Shown: piece by piece, positions 46,501 to 56,965 of the stretch | Position numbering within the stretch: position 1 is the first letter of the stretch | Layout: every line of letters begins with the position of its first letter | From: Panulirus ornatus | Lineage: Eukaryota; Arthropoda; Malacostraca; Decapoda; Palinuridae | Assembly: GCF_036320965.1 (NCBI RefSeq) | Contig: NC_092242.1 | Span: forward strand, 70,285,762-70,349,761 | Reading direction: 5' to 3' | DNA: 64,000 nt | Made by a program: the position numbers and the translations under genes | Notes under the pieces: model-generated | Databases searched by the model: none | Seen by the model: the letters and a program-made list of their open reading frames with translations, nothing else | What the model was told of the DNA's origin: nothing

Positions 46501-47126
46501 GTGTCAGAGGTGGAGGGAACGAGGAAAAGTGGGAGACCAAATTGGAGGTGGAAAGATGGAGTCAAAAAGAGTTTTGAGTGATCGGGACCTGAACATGCAG
46601 GAGGGTGAAAGGCATGCAAGGAATAGAGTGAATTGGAACGATGTGGTATACCGGGGTCGACCTGCCGTCAATGGATTGAACCAGGGCATGTGAAGCGCCT
46701 GGAATAAACCATGGAAAGTTCAGTGGGGCCTGGATGTGGAAAGGGAGCTGTGGTTTTGGTGCATTATACATGACAGCTAGAGACTGAGTGTGAACGAATG
46801 TGGCCTTTGTTGTCTTTTCCTCGTGCTACCTCACGTACATGCGGGGGGGAAGGGGTTGTTATTTCATGTGTGGCGGGGTGGCGATGGGAATGAATAAGGG
46901 CAGACAGTATGAATTATGTACATGTGTATGGTTATGTACATGTGTATATATGTATATGTCTGTGTGTATATATATGTATACGTTGAGAAGTATAGGTATG
47001 TATATTTGCGTGTGAGGACGTGTATGTATATACATGTGTATGTGGGTGGGTTGGGCCATTCTTTCGTCTGTTTCCTTGCGCTACCTCACTAATGCGGGAG
47101 ACAGCGACAAAGCAAATAATAAATAA
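43584..47126 (+). mobile_element. Full-length RTE-like LINE copy (long 3' UTR), decayed
   Basis: All modules are present in order. The 5' UTR runs from ccctggggataggggagaaa. The endonuclease has LGCLNVCGCNQD, LALSETKLKG, IGAYAPG, GDLNAKVSN and MSDHY. The linker (44692-45249) is followed by RT from SKAAGLDGIAVEF through YRGISLLSIPGKLYGRVL, MDLEKAYDRVDRD, GLRQGCVMFPWLFNLFMD and FADDTALVADS. YLGVGLAADGTMEVEV, the C-terminal RPNWRWKDGVKKS region, and a long 3' UTR ending in ggagacagcgacaaagc plus an AATA/TA tail complete it. Length is about 3.5 kb. Multiple frameshifts and stops make it inactive. Confidence 0.92.
43707..46581 (+). pseudogene. LINE endonuclease-reverse transcriptase polyprotein, broken
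   Basis: The single polyprotein frame of the family, here split into pieces (43707-43961, 44692-45249, 45212-45439, 45584-45877, 46054-46581). By family knowledge the N-terminal APE-type endonuclease nicks the target and the RT primes on the nick. The post-RT region ends in a Trp/Arg-rich motif of unclear role. Breaks include a stop after about GVAL-region codons near 44125, a one-g insertion at 45240, a one-base insertion at 45437 and a deletion near 45570. No conserved ATG precedes the endonuclease: the position is GTG or GGG in most copies, so the true start is undetermined. Confidence 0.85.
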
Positions 47127-47134
47127 TATATATA

Positions 47135-47195
<61 letters not shown>
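47127..47195. repeat. (TA)n microsatellite
   Basis: TA repeat with one tcta interruption, between the A-rich tail of a plus-strand LINE and the tail of a minus-strand LINE. Confidence 0.97.
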
Positions 47196-47199
<4 letters not shown>

Positions 47200-47820
47200 T
47201 ATACTCTGTCGCTGTCTGCCGTGTTAGCGAGGTAGCGCAAGGAACAGACGAAGAGGCCCCACCCACCACATACACATGTATATACATACTTTCACCCTCC
47301 TGCAAGTTCAGGCCCCGATCACACAAAATCTTTTTCACTCCATCTTTCCACCTCCAATTTGGTCTCCCTCTTCTCCTCGTTCCCTCCACCTCCGACACAT
47401 ATATCCTCTTGGTCAACCTTTCCTCACTCATTCTCTCCATGTGCCCAAACCATTTCAAAACACCCTCTACTGCTCTCTCAACCACGCTCTTTTTATTTCC
47501 ACACATCTCTCTCACCCTTACGTTACTTACTCGATCAAACCACTTCACACCACACATTGTCCTCAGACATCTCATTTCCAGCACATCCATCCTCCTGCGC
47601 ACAACTCTATCCATAGCCCACGCCTCGCAACCATACAACATTGTTGGAACCACTATTCCTTCAAACATACCCATTTTTGCTTTCCGAGATAATGTTCCCG
47701 ACTTCCACACATTCTTCAAGGCTCCCAGAATTTTCGCCCCCTCCCCCACCCTATGATCCACTTCCGCTTCCATGGTTCCATCCGCTGACAGATCCACTCC
47801 CAGATATCTAAAACACTTCA
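47196..47820 (-). mobile_element. Young RTE-like LINE fragment with internal deletion
   Basis: The minus strand encodes MKCFRYLGVDLSADGTMEAEV through MLYGCEAWAMDRVV, KWFDRVSN and RPNWRWKDGVKKIL. At LQEGES (about 47288) it jumps directly to the end of the 3' UTR (gtatgtatatacatgtg), losing the stop codon and most of the 3' UTR. Its terminal tail (47196-47288) shares private changes with the tail at 47821-47925. Confidence 0.85.
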
Positions 47821-49618
47821 CATATATTTATTATACTCTGTCGCTGTCTGCCGTGTTAGCGAGGTAGCGCAAGGAAACAGACGAAAGAATGGCCCAACCC
47901 ACCCACATACACATGTATATACATACACATCCACATACGCACATATAAATATATACACACGTACATAATTAATACTTGATGCCTTTATTCATTCACGTGG
48001 CCACCCCGCCACACATAAAATGACAACCCCCTCCCCCAGAAGCACGTGAGGTAGCACTAGTTAAAGACAACAAAGGCCACATTCGTTCGCATAGAGTCTC
48101 TAGCTGTCATGTATAATGCACCAAAACCACAGCTCCCTTTCCACATTCAGGCCTCACAAAACTTTCCAAGGTTTACCCCAGACGCTTCACATGCCCTGGT
48201 TCAATCCATTGACAGCACATCGACCCTGGTATACCACATCATTCCAATTCACTCTATTCCTTGCACACATTTCACCCTCCTGCATGTTCAGGCCTCGATC
48301 GTACATAATCTTTTTCACTCGTTCCTTCCACCTCCAATCTGGTGTCCCACTTCTCCTCATTCCCTCCACCTTTGACACATATGTCCTCTTTGTCAATCTT
48401 TCCTCACTCATTCTCTTTTTGTGACCAAACCATTTCAAAACATCCTCTTCTGCTCTCTCAACTACTCTCTTTTTATTACAACACATCTCTCTTACCCTTT
48501 CATTACTTACTCAATCAAACCACCTTGCACCATATACTGTCCTTAAACATCTCATTTCCAACATATCAACCCTCTTCCTCACAACCCTATCTATAGCCCA
48601 TGCCTCACAACCATATAACATTGTTGGAACCACTATTCCTTCAAACATAACCATTTTTGCTTTCCGAGATAATGTTCTCGCCTTCCACACATTTTTCAAC
48701 GCTCCCAGAGCTCTCGCCCCCTCCCCCACCCAATGACTCACCTCCACTTCCATTGTTCCATCCGCTGCCAAATCCACTCCCAGACATCTAAAACAATTCA
48801 CTTCCTCCCATTTTTCTCCATTCAAACCTACCTCCCAATTGATTTGTCCCCTCAACCCTACTCTACCTAATAACCTTGCTTTTATTCACATTTACTCTCA
48901 GCTTGCTTCTTCCACACACTTTACCAAACTGAGTCACCAGCTTCCGCAGTTTCTCACCAGAATCAGCCACCAGTGCTGTATCAGCGAACAACAACTGACT
49001 CACTTCCCAAGCTCTCTCATCCACAACAGAATGAATACTTGCCCCTCTCTCCAAAATTCTTGTATTCACCTCTTAACAACCTCATCCATAAACAAATTAA
49101 ATAACCATGGAGATATCACACACTCCAGTTCCAAACTGACATCACTGATAACCAATCACTTTCCTCTCTTCCTACTCGTACACATGCTTTACATCCTTGA
49201 TAAAATCATGTCCCTGCTTCTAACAACTTGCCTCCTACACCGTATTTTCTTAATACCTTCCACAGAGCATCTCTATCATATGCCTTTTCCAGATCCATAA
49301 ATGCTACATATAAATCCATTTGTTTTTCTAAGTATTTTTCACATACATTCTTCAAAGCAAACACATGATCCACACATCCTCTACCACTTCTGAAACCACA
49401 CTGCTCTTCCCTAATCTGATGCTCTGTACATGCCTTTACCCTCTCAATCAATACCCTCCCATATAATTTCCCAGAAATACTCAACAAACTTATACCTCTA
49501 ATTTGAACACTCACCTTTATCCCCTTTGCCTTTGTACCATGGCACCATGCATGCATTCCATCAATCCTCAGGCACTTCAACATGAACCATACATACAATG
49601 AATATCCTTACCAACCAG
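47821..49618 (-). mobile_element. RTE-like LINE copy (RT to long 3' UTR)
   Basis: On the minus strand: YRGISLLSISGKLYGRVL (about 49480), GFRSGRGCVDHVFALK, MDLEKAYD, a degraded motif B region, FAD-TALVADS with a missing Asp codon region near 48985, YLG-like (CLGVDLAADGTMEVEV), MLYGCEAWAID, KWFGHKKRM and a degraded GTPDWRWKERVKKI, then the long 3' UTR. Open pieces are 49598-49206, 49069-48863, 48855-48511 and 48486-48187. Moderately old. Confidence 0.88.
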
Positions 49619-49690
49619 GGAACAACATATACATATATACATACTGTAAGAGGTCAAAGTGGTGCATGAGGAAAATGAAACACCATAAGT

Positions 49691-49731
49691 TCCCAAGCGA
49701 GCTTTCGTGTAATGATCACATCATCAGTGGA
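49691..49731 (-). ncRNA. Candidate hammerhead ribozyme in the Penelope 3' region
   Basis: On the minus strand CTGATGA lies at 49727-49721 and GAAA at 49706-49703, with the same 14-base spacing as at 4271-4284. Stem III is AGC/GCT here against AGT/ACT at 4288-4295, a compensatory change. Stem I has one mismatch next to the core (A opposite G), so activity may be weak. It lies on the coding strand of the Penelope remnant. Confidence 0.5.
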
Positions 49732-50087
49732 GATACAAGAATGAGATAGAAGACAAGGAACAGTCAGTTGATATGCAAGGAAGAGGCATAGCTAAGATGC
49801 TATTGGTAAATAAGCATTACCAGATGGTGGTGTTTGGGTCTTGCATCATGCCTGTCAAATTATTATTATGTGGACAGAAAAAGGAAATGTTTACAAATTT
49901 TGCCTACGACAAATCTATCTAGTTTGTATTGACCTTCACTAACATTGTTACATTTCTTTGTGTATCTAATAACAGAAGATTCAATGATATTTCTTGTTAA
50001 AGGGGTTACAGTTAATAAGTGAATTAGCATTACTCCAGTCAATACAATGGTCATATATTTTAACATCATTAAATGCATCTGATTCTT

Positions 50088-50097
50088 GTCCTGTATT
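50088..50097. repeat. Target-site duplication, left copy (tgtcctgtat)
   Basis: Identical to 53840-53849. The Penelope reading resumes across the pair, so these mark the borders of an insertion. Confidence 0.7.
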
Positions 50098-50301
50098 TTT
50101 TTTTTTTTTTTTTTTATACTTTGTCGCTGTCTCCCGCGTTTGCGAGGTAGCGCAAGGAAACAGACGAAAGAAATGGCCCAACCCCCCCCCCATACACATG
50201 TATATACATACGTCCACACACGCAAATATACATACCTACACAACTTTCCATGGTTTACCCCAGACGCTTCACATGCCCTGATTCAATCCACCGACAGCAC
50301 G

Positions 50302-53293
50302 TCAACCCCGGTATACCACATCGCTCCAATTCACTCTATTCCTTGCCCTCCTTTCACCCTGCTGCATGTTCAGGCCCCGATCACACAAAATCTTTTTCAC
50401 TCCATCTTTCCACCTCCAATTTGGTCTCCCTCTTCTCCTCGTTCCCTCCACCTCCGACACATATATCCTCTTGGTCAATCTTTCCTCACTCATTCTCTCC
50501 ATGTGCCCAAACCACTTCAAAACACCCTCTTCTGCTCTCTCAACCACGCTCTTTTTATTTCCACACATCTCTCTTACCCTTACGTTACTCACTCGATCAA
50601 ACCACCTCACACCACACATTGTCCTCAAACATCTCATTTCCAGCACATCCATCCTCCTGCGCACAACTCTATCCATAGCCCACGCCTCGCAACCATACAA
50701 CATTGTTGGAACCACTATTCCTTCAAACATACCCATTTTTGCTTTCCGAGATAATGTTCTCGACTTCCACACATTCTTCAAGGCCCCCAGAATTTTCGCC
50801 CCCTCCCCCACCCTATGATCCACTTCCGCTTCCATGGTTCCATCCGCTGCCAGATCCACTCCCAGATATCTAAAACACTTCACTTCCTCCAGTTTTTCTC
50901 CATTCAAACTCACCTCCCAATTGACTTGACCCTCAACCCTACTGTACCTAATAACCTTGCTCTTATTCACATTTACTCTTAACTTTCTTCTTCCACACAC
51001 TACCAAACTCAGTCACTAGCTTCTGCAGTTTCTCACATGAATCAGCCACCAGCGCTGTATCATCAGCGAACAACAACTGACTCACTTCCCAAGCTCTCTC
51101 ATCCCCAACAGACTTCATACTTGCCCCTCTTTCCAAAACTCTTGCATTAACCTCCCTAACAACCCCATCCATAAACAAATTAAATAACCATGGAGACATC
51201 ACACACCCCTGCCGCAGACCTACATTCACTGAGAACCAATCACTTTCCTCTCTTCCTACACGTACACATGCCTTACATCCTCGATAAAAACTTTTCACTG
51301 CTTCTAACAACTTGCCTCCCACACCATATATTCTTAATACCTTCCACAGAGCATCTCTATCAACTCTATCATATGCCTTCTCCAGATCCATAAATGCTAC
51401 ATACAAATCCATTTGCTTTTCTAAGTATTTCTCACATACATTCTTCAAAGCAAACACCTGATCCACACATCCTCTACCACTTCTGAAACCACACTGCTCT
51501 TCCCCTATCTGATGCTCTGTACATGCCTTCACCCTCTCAATCAATACCCTCCCATATAGTTTACCAGGAATACTCAACAAACTTATACCTCTGTAATTTG
51601 AGCACTCACTCTTATCCCCTTTGCCTTTGTACAATGGCACTATGCACGCATTCCGCCAATCCTCAGGCACCTCACCATGAGTCATACATACATTAAATAA
51701 CCTTACCAACCAGTCAACAATACAGTCACCCCCTTTTTTAATAAATTCCACTGCAATACCATCCAAACCTGCTGCCTTGCCGGCTTTCATCTTCCGCAAA
51801 GCTTTCACTACCTCTTCTCTGTTTACCAAATCATTTTCCCTAACCCTCTCACTTTGCACACCACCTCGACCAAAACACCCTATATCTGCCACTCTATCAT
51901 CAAACACATTCAACAAACCTTCAAAATACTCACTCCATCTCCTCACATCACCACTACTTGTTATCACCTCCCCATTTGCGCCCTTCACTGAAGTTCCCAT
52001 TTGCTCCCTTGTCTTACGCACTTTATTTACCTCCTTCCAGAACATCTTTTTATTCTCCCTAAAATTTAATGATACTCTCTCACCCCAACTCTCATTTGCC
52101 CTCTTTTTCACCTCTTGCACCTTTCTCTTGACCTCCTGTCTCTTTCTTTTATACATCTCCCACTCAATTGCATTTTTTCCCTGCAAAAATCGTCCAAATG
52201 CCTCTCTCTTCTCTTTCACTAATACTCTTACTTCTTCATCCCACCACTCACTACCCTTTCTAATCAACCCACCTCCCACTCTTCTCATGCCACAAGCATC
52301 TTTTGCGCAATCCATCACTGATTCCCTAAATACATCCCATTCCTCCCCCACTCCCCTTACTTCCATTGTTCTCACCTTTTTCCATTCTGTACTCAGTCTC
52401 TCCTGGTACTTCCTCACACAGGTCTCCTTCCCAAGCTCACTTACTCTCACCACCCTCTTCACCCCAACATTCACTCTTCTTTTCTGAAAACCCATACAAA
52501 TCTTCACCTTAGCCTCCACAAGATAATGATCAGACATCCCTCCAGTTGCACCTCTCAGCACATTAACATCCAAAAGTCTCTCTTTCGCACGCCTGTCAAT
52601 TAACACGTAATCCAATAACGCTCTCTGGCCATCTCTCCTACTTACATAAGTATACTTATGTATATCTCGCTCTTTAAACCAGGTATTCCCAATCATCAGT
52701 CCTTTTTCAGCACATAAATCTACAAGCTCTTCACCATTTCCATTTACAACACTGAACACCCCATGTATACCAATTATTCCCTCAACTGCCACATTACTCA
52801 CCTTTGCATTCAAATCACCCATCACTATAACCCGGTCTCATGCATCAAAACCACTAACACACTCATTCAGCTGCTCCCAAAACACTTGCCTCTCATGAAC
52901 TTTCTTCTCATGCCCAGGTGCATATGCACCAATAATCACCCACCTCTCTCCATCAACTTTCAGTTTTACCCATATTAATCGAGAATTTACTTTCTTACAT
53001 TCTATCACATACTCCCACAACTCCTGTTTCAGGAGTATTGCTACTCCTTCCCTTGCTCTTGTCCTCTCACTAACCCCTGACTTTACTCCCCAGACATTCC
53101 CAAACCACTCTTCCCCTTTACCCTTGAGCTTCGTTTCACTCAGAGCCAAAACATCCAGGTTCCTTTCCTCAAACATACTACCTATCTCTCCTTTTTTCAC
53201 ATCTTGGTTACATCCACACACATTTAGGCACCCCACTCTGAGCCTTCGAGGAGGATGAGCACTCCCCGCGTGACTCCTTCTTCTGTTTCCCAT
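50302..53293 (-). pseudogene. LINE endonuclease-reverse transcriptase polyprotein, about 997 codons, two visible lesions
   Basis: Domains in order. The APE-type endonuclease has VGCLNVCGCNQ, LALSETKLKG, IGAYAPG, VMGDLNAKVSN and MSDHYLVEAKV. A basic linker (MYKRKRQEVKRKVQEVKKRA) follows. The RT has NYRGISLLSIPGKLYGRVL, GFRSGRGCVDQVFALK, AFMDLEKAYDRVDRD, VGLRQGCVMSPWLFNLFMD, FADDTALVADS and FRYLGVDLAADGTMEAEV. The C-terminal part has MLYGCEAWAMDRVVRRRM, KWFGHMERMSEERL and RPNWRWKDGVKKIL, ending YRG. The catalytic Asp motifs are present. Lesions are a TGA at 52840-52838 where a related copy reads CGA, and a 2-nt deletion at about 51003. The ATG at 53293 is not conserved in other copies. Confidence 0.9.
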
Positions 53294-53417
53294 TTTAGAA
53301 AGTTAATACAAGGAGGGGAGGATTTCTGGCCCCCCACTCCCGTCCCCTCTAGTCGCTTTCTACGACACGCGAGGAATACGTGGGAAGTAGTCTTTCACCC
53401 CTATCCCCAGGGAAAAT

Positions 53418-53508
53418 ATACATATATATATACATATACACATACACACACATACACATACATACGCACATATACACACACACACACATACATATATATA
53501 CATATGAA
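53418..53508. repeat. (CA/TA)-rich microsatellite
   Basis: Alternating acata/cacaca tract just outside the recognised 5' UTR of the minus-strand LINE. Confidence 0.85.
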
Positions 53509-53849
53509 AAATGTAAGAAACAATTTAGAAAACTGAAACTTCTAGCTTGAAATGAAAGAAAAAATGAATGTCACATAATGGTTCAACCTCTGGCTATGGA
53601 AAAAGGAAATGTATAATTTATTTACACAAATGTCAATAGCAGTTCTCATCAATATAACCACTGTATCAATAAGCTTCAATGTCTAAGCTACATTTTTCTC
53701 CAATTTCACTATTTTCTTGTCAAAACACCATGTATGAAAACTATCACTCCAGTAACACAACTATAAACATTTACTTCCCCTTTAAAAAAAAAAGTTCTGG
53801 GGAAGTCTGTCTCGATACACTGCGGGAAACTCTACCACCTGTCCTGTAT

Positions 53850-54320
53850 AATATACTATATTTATGTTGCTTAAGTCTAACATAAAGATCCTTACCAGTC
53901 TTCCCAACACAATACATATTACAGCTTTTAAAAGGGATTCTGTAAACACTACCCAAAGAATTTTCTGGCAAGTTTTTGATTATAATATTCTTTATTGTTA
54001 CTGCTGAAGGTTACATTTACATTAAAGGATTTAAGCAACCTGGGAAGTAATATAAAATTATCACAGAAAGGGAGAACCAAAAGATTCTTGGTATCAAGGG
54101 GACATTTGAGTTTAACTTAAGAGATTTATCAATGAAAGATCAAGGACACTTAACTTGGATCCAATAGAACATATCTTCTAAAACTCATCATTAAATTCTG
54201 GAATGCATATCCGTAATGCCCGAAGGATCATTGACAAGAATAATGACAGTTTAACTGACATGTTGATGAGAGCAATAATGAATATAAGAACAAACAATTG
54301 TGGGTTTTCTGTATATATTA
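53850..54320 (-). mobile_element. Penelope-like element, RT end to GIY-YIG part
   Basis: On the minus strand from about 54300 down: ALINMSVKLSLFLSMILRAL then RICIPEFNDEF, a KICSIGSKLSVLDLSL stretch, LPFCDNFILLPRLLKSFNVN, and (53971 on) ENSLGSVYRIPFKSCNMYCV followed by GKTGKDLYVRLKQHKYSI. The last is the GIY-YIG nuclease core (here V-Y-R ... Y-C-V-G) with its Arg and the KQHK motif typical of Penelope-like elements. Stops and frameshifts are present. The reading stops at ILYRTG and resumes across the inserted LINE at 50097. Confidence 0.75.
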
Positions 54321-56865
54321 AACTTAAGAGATATACATAAGTATATGTACGTATGAGAGATGGCCAGAGAGCGTTATTGGATTATGTGTTAATTGATAAG
54401 CATGTGAAAGAAAGACTTTTGGATGTTAATCTCCAGAGAGGGGCAACTGGAGGGATGTCTGATCTTTATCTTGTGGAGGTGAAGGTGAGGATTTGGAGAC
54501 GTTTTCAGAAAAGAAGATAAAATGTTGGGGTGAAAAGAGTGGTGAGAGTAAGTGAGCTTGGAAAGGAGATTTGTGTGAGGAAGTACCAGGAGATATTGAA
54601 TGCAAAATGGCAAAAGGTGAGGGCAAATGATGTAAGGGGAGTGGGGGTGGAATGAGATGTATTTAGGGAAGCAGTGATGGCTTGCACAAAAGATGCTTGT
54701 GGCATGAGAAGTGTGGAAGGTGGGCAGATTAGAAAGGGTAGTGAGTGGTGGGATGAAGAAGATTGTTAGTGAAAGAGAAGAGAGAGGAGTTTGGACGATT
54801 TTTGCAGGGAAGTAGTGCAAATGACAGGGAGTTGTACAAAAGAAAGAGGCAGGAGGTCAAGAGAGAGATACAAGAGGTGATAAAGAGGGCAAGTGAGAGT
54901 TGGGGTGAGAAAGCATCATTAAATTTTAGGGAGGTTAAAAAGATGTTTTGGAGAGAGGTAAATAAAGTGCATAAGAAAAGAGAACAAATGGGAACAATGA
55001 TGAATGGGGCTAATGGGGAGGTAATAACATGTAGTGAAGTGAGAAGGAGATGGAGTGAGTATTTTGAAGGTTTTTGGAATGTGTTTGATGAGAGTGGCAG
55101 ATATAGTGTTTCGGTCAAGGTGGTGTACGAAGTGAAAGGGTCAAGGAGAATGGTTTGGTAAACAGAGAATAGGTAGTAAAAACTTTGCGGAAAATAAAAG
55201 GTGGCAAGGCAGTGGATTTGGATGGTATTGCAGTGGAATTTATCAAAAAAGGGGGAGACTATGATGTTGACTGGTTGGTAAGGATATCAAATGTATTTAT
55301 GGTTCATGGTGAAGTGCCTGATGACTGGCAGAATGCATACATAGTGCCACTGTCCAAAGGCAAAGGGGAGCGCTCAAATTGCATAGGTATAAATTTGTTG
55401 AATAATATTCCTAGAAAATTATATGGGAGGATATTGATTGAGAGGCTAAAGGCATGTACAGAGCATCAGACTGGGGAAGAGCAGTGTGGTTTCAGAAGTG
55501 GCAGTGGATGTGTCGATCAGGTGTTTGCTTTGAAGAATGTATGTGAGAAATACCTACAGAAACAGATGGATTTGTATGTAGTATTTATGGATCTGGAGAA
55601 GGCATATGATAAAGTTGATAGGGATGCTTTGTGGAAGGAATTAAGAGTATATGGTGTGGGGGGTAAGTTGCTAGAAACGGTGAAAAGTTTTTACTAAGTA
55701 TGGAAAGCACGTGTACGAATAGGAAAGAGGAAAGTGATTGGTTCCCAGAGAATGTCGGTTTGCGGCAGAGATGTGTGATGTCTCCATGGTTGCTTAATTT
55801 GTTTATGAATGGGGTGGTTAGGAAGGTGAATGCAAGTTTTGGATAGAGGGGCAAATATGTAGTCTGTTGTGGATGAGAGGGCTTGGGCAGCGAGTCAGTT
55901 GTTGTTCACTGATTCTGGTGAGAAACTGCAGAAGTTGGTGACAGTTTGGTAAAGTGTGTGAAAGAAGAAAGTTGAGAGTTAATGTGAATAATAGTAAGGT
56001 CATTAGGTTCAGTAGGGTTGAGGGACAAGTTAATTGGGAGATAAAATTGAATGGAGAAAAACTGGAGGAAGTGAAGTGTTTTAGATATCTGGGAGTGGAT
56101 TTAGCAGCAGATGGAACCATAGAAGTGGAAGTGAGTCACAGGGTGGGGGAGGGGGCGAAGGTTCCGGGAGCATTGAAGAATGTGTGGAAGGCGTGAACGT
56201 TATCTCGGAGAGCAAAAATGGGTATGTTTGAAGGAATAGAGGTTCCAACAATATTATATGGTTGCAATGCATGGGATATAGATAGAGTTGTGCGGAGGAG
56301 GGTGAATGTGTTGGAAATGAAATGTTTGAGGGCAATATGTGGTGTGAGGTGGTTTGATCAAGTAAGTAACGAAATGGTAAAAGAGATGTGTGGTAACACA
56401 AAGAGTGTGCTAGAGAGAGCAGAAGAGGGTGTATTGAAGTGGTTTGTTCACATGGAGAGAATGAGTGAGGAAAGACTGAAAGAGGATATATGTGTCAGAG
56501 GTGGAGGGAATGAGAAGTGGGAGACCAAACTGGAAGTGGAAGGATGGAGTGAAAAAGATTTTGAGCAATTGGGACCTGAACATACAGGAGGGTGAAAGGC
56601 GTGCAAGGAATAGATTGAATTGGAATTATCTGGTATATCGGGGTCAACTTGCTGTCAATGGACTGAACCAGGGCATGTGAAGTGTGTGGGGTAAACCATG
56701 GAAAGTTCTGTGGGGCATGGATGTGGAGCTGTGGTTTCGGTGCATTACACATGACAGCTAGAGACTAAGTGTGAATGAATGTGGCCTTTGTTGTCTTTTC
56801 CTAGCGCTACACTGTGCGCGTGCAGGGGGGAGGTAGGTGCTATTTTATGTGTAGCAGGGTGGCGA
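54321..56865 (+). mobile_element. Old RTE-like LINE copy (endonuclease end to 3' UTR), cut by gap
   Basis: Begins near the endonuclease codons before MSD(L)Y (gagagatggccagagagcgt). The linker is open at 54763-55161 (YKRKRQEVKREIQEVIKRAS). RT (55185-55697) has KGGKAVDLDGIAVEFIKK, GFRSGSGCVDQVFALK and FMDLEKAYDKVDRD. Motif C lies in a deletion (FTDSG near 55905; the ADD codons are missing). YLGVDLAADGTIEVEV and the C-terminal domain follow (to about 56680), then the long 3' UTR into the assembly gap. Numerous lesions mark it as old. Confidence 0.87.
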
Positions 56866-56965
56866 NNNNNNNNNNNNNNNNNNNNNNNNNNNNNNNNNNN
56901 NNNNNNNNNNNNNNNNNNNNNNNNNNNNNNNNNNNNNNNNNNNNNNNNNNNNNNNNNNNNNNNNN
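56866..56965. other. Assembly gap (100 N)
   Basis: Exactly 100 N. The sequence type changes completely across it, from LINE to AT-rich satellite, so adjacency is not proven. Confidence 0.99.

Larger units (their letters stand above)
49650..50097 (-). mobile_element. Penelope-like element, C-terminal and 3' part
   Basis: On the minus strand, 50097 downwards, two overlapping frames read SDAFNDVKIYDHCIDWSNAN then NIIESSVIRYTKKCNNVSEG and YKLDRFVVGKI. This is the HxIDW...IIESS...N.S.G.YKL pattern that follows the GIY-YIG nuclease in Penelope-like elements. Below about 49860 comes non-coding terminal sequence containing the hammerhead-like block. The element continues at 53840 on the other side of a LINE. 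One or more frameshifts are visible. Confidence 0.7.
50098..53839 (-). mobile_element. Full-length, nearly intact RTE-like LINE (short 3' UTR) inserted in a Penelope element
   Basis: Minus-strand order: 53839-53413 is a 5' flanking stretch with a (CA/TA)-rich microsatellite of uncertain membership. The family 5' UTR begins at 53412 (ccctggggataggggtgaaa). The polyprotein spans 53293-50302, followed by the short 3' UTR and an A tail (T run 50098-50116). The insertion is bounded by a 10-bp duplication and splits a Penelope coding region. It is the best-preserved copy in the window. Confidence 0.92.
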
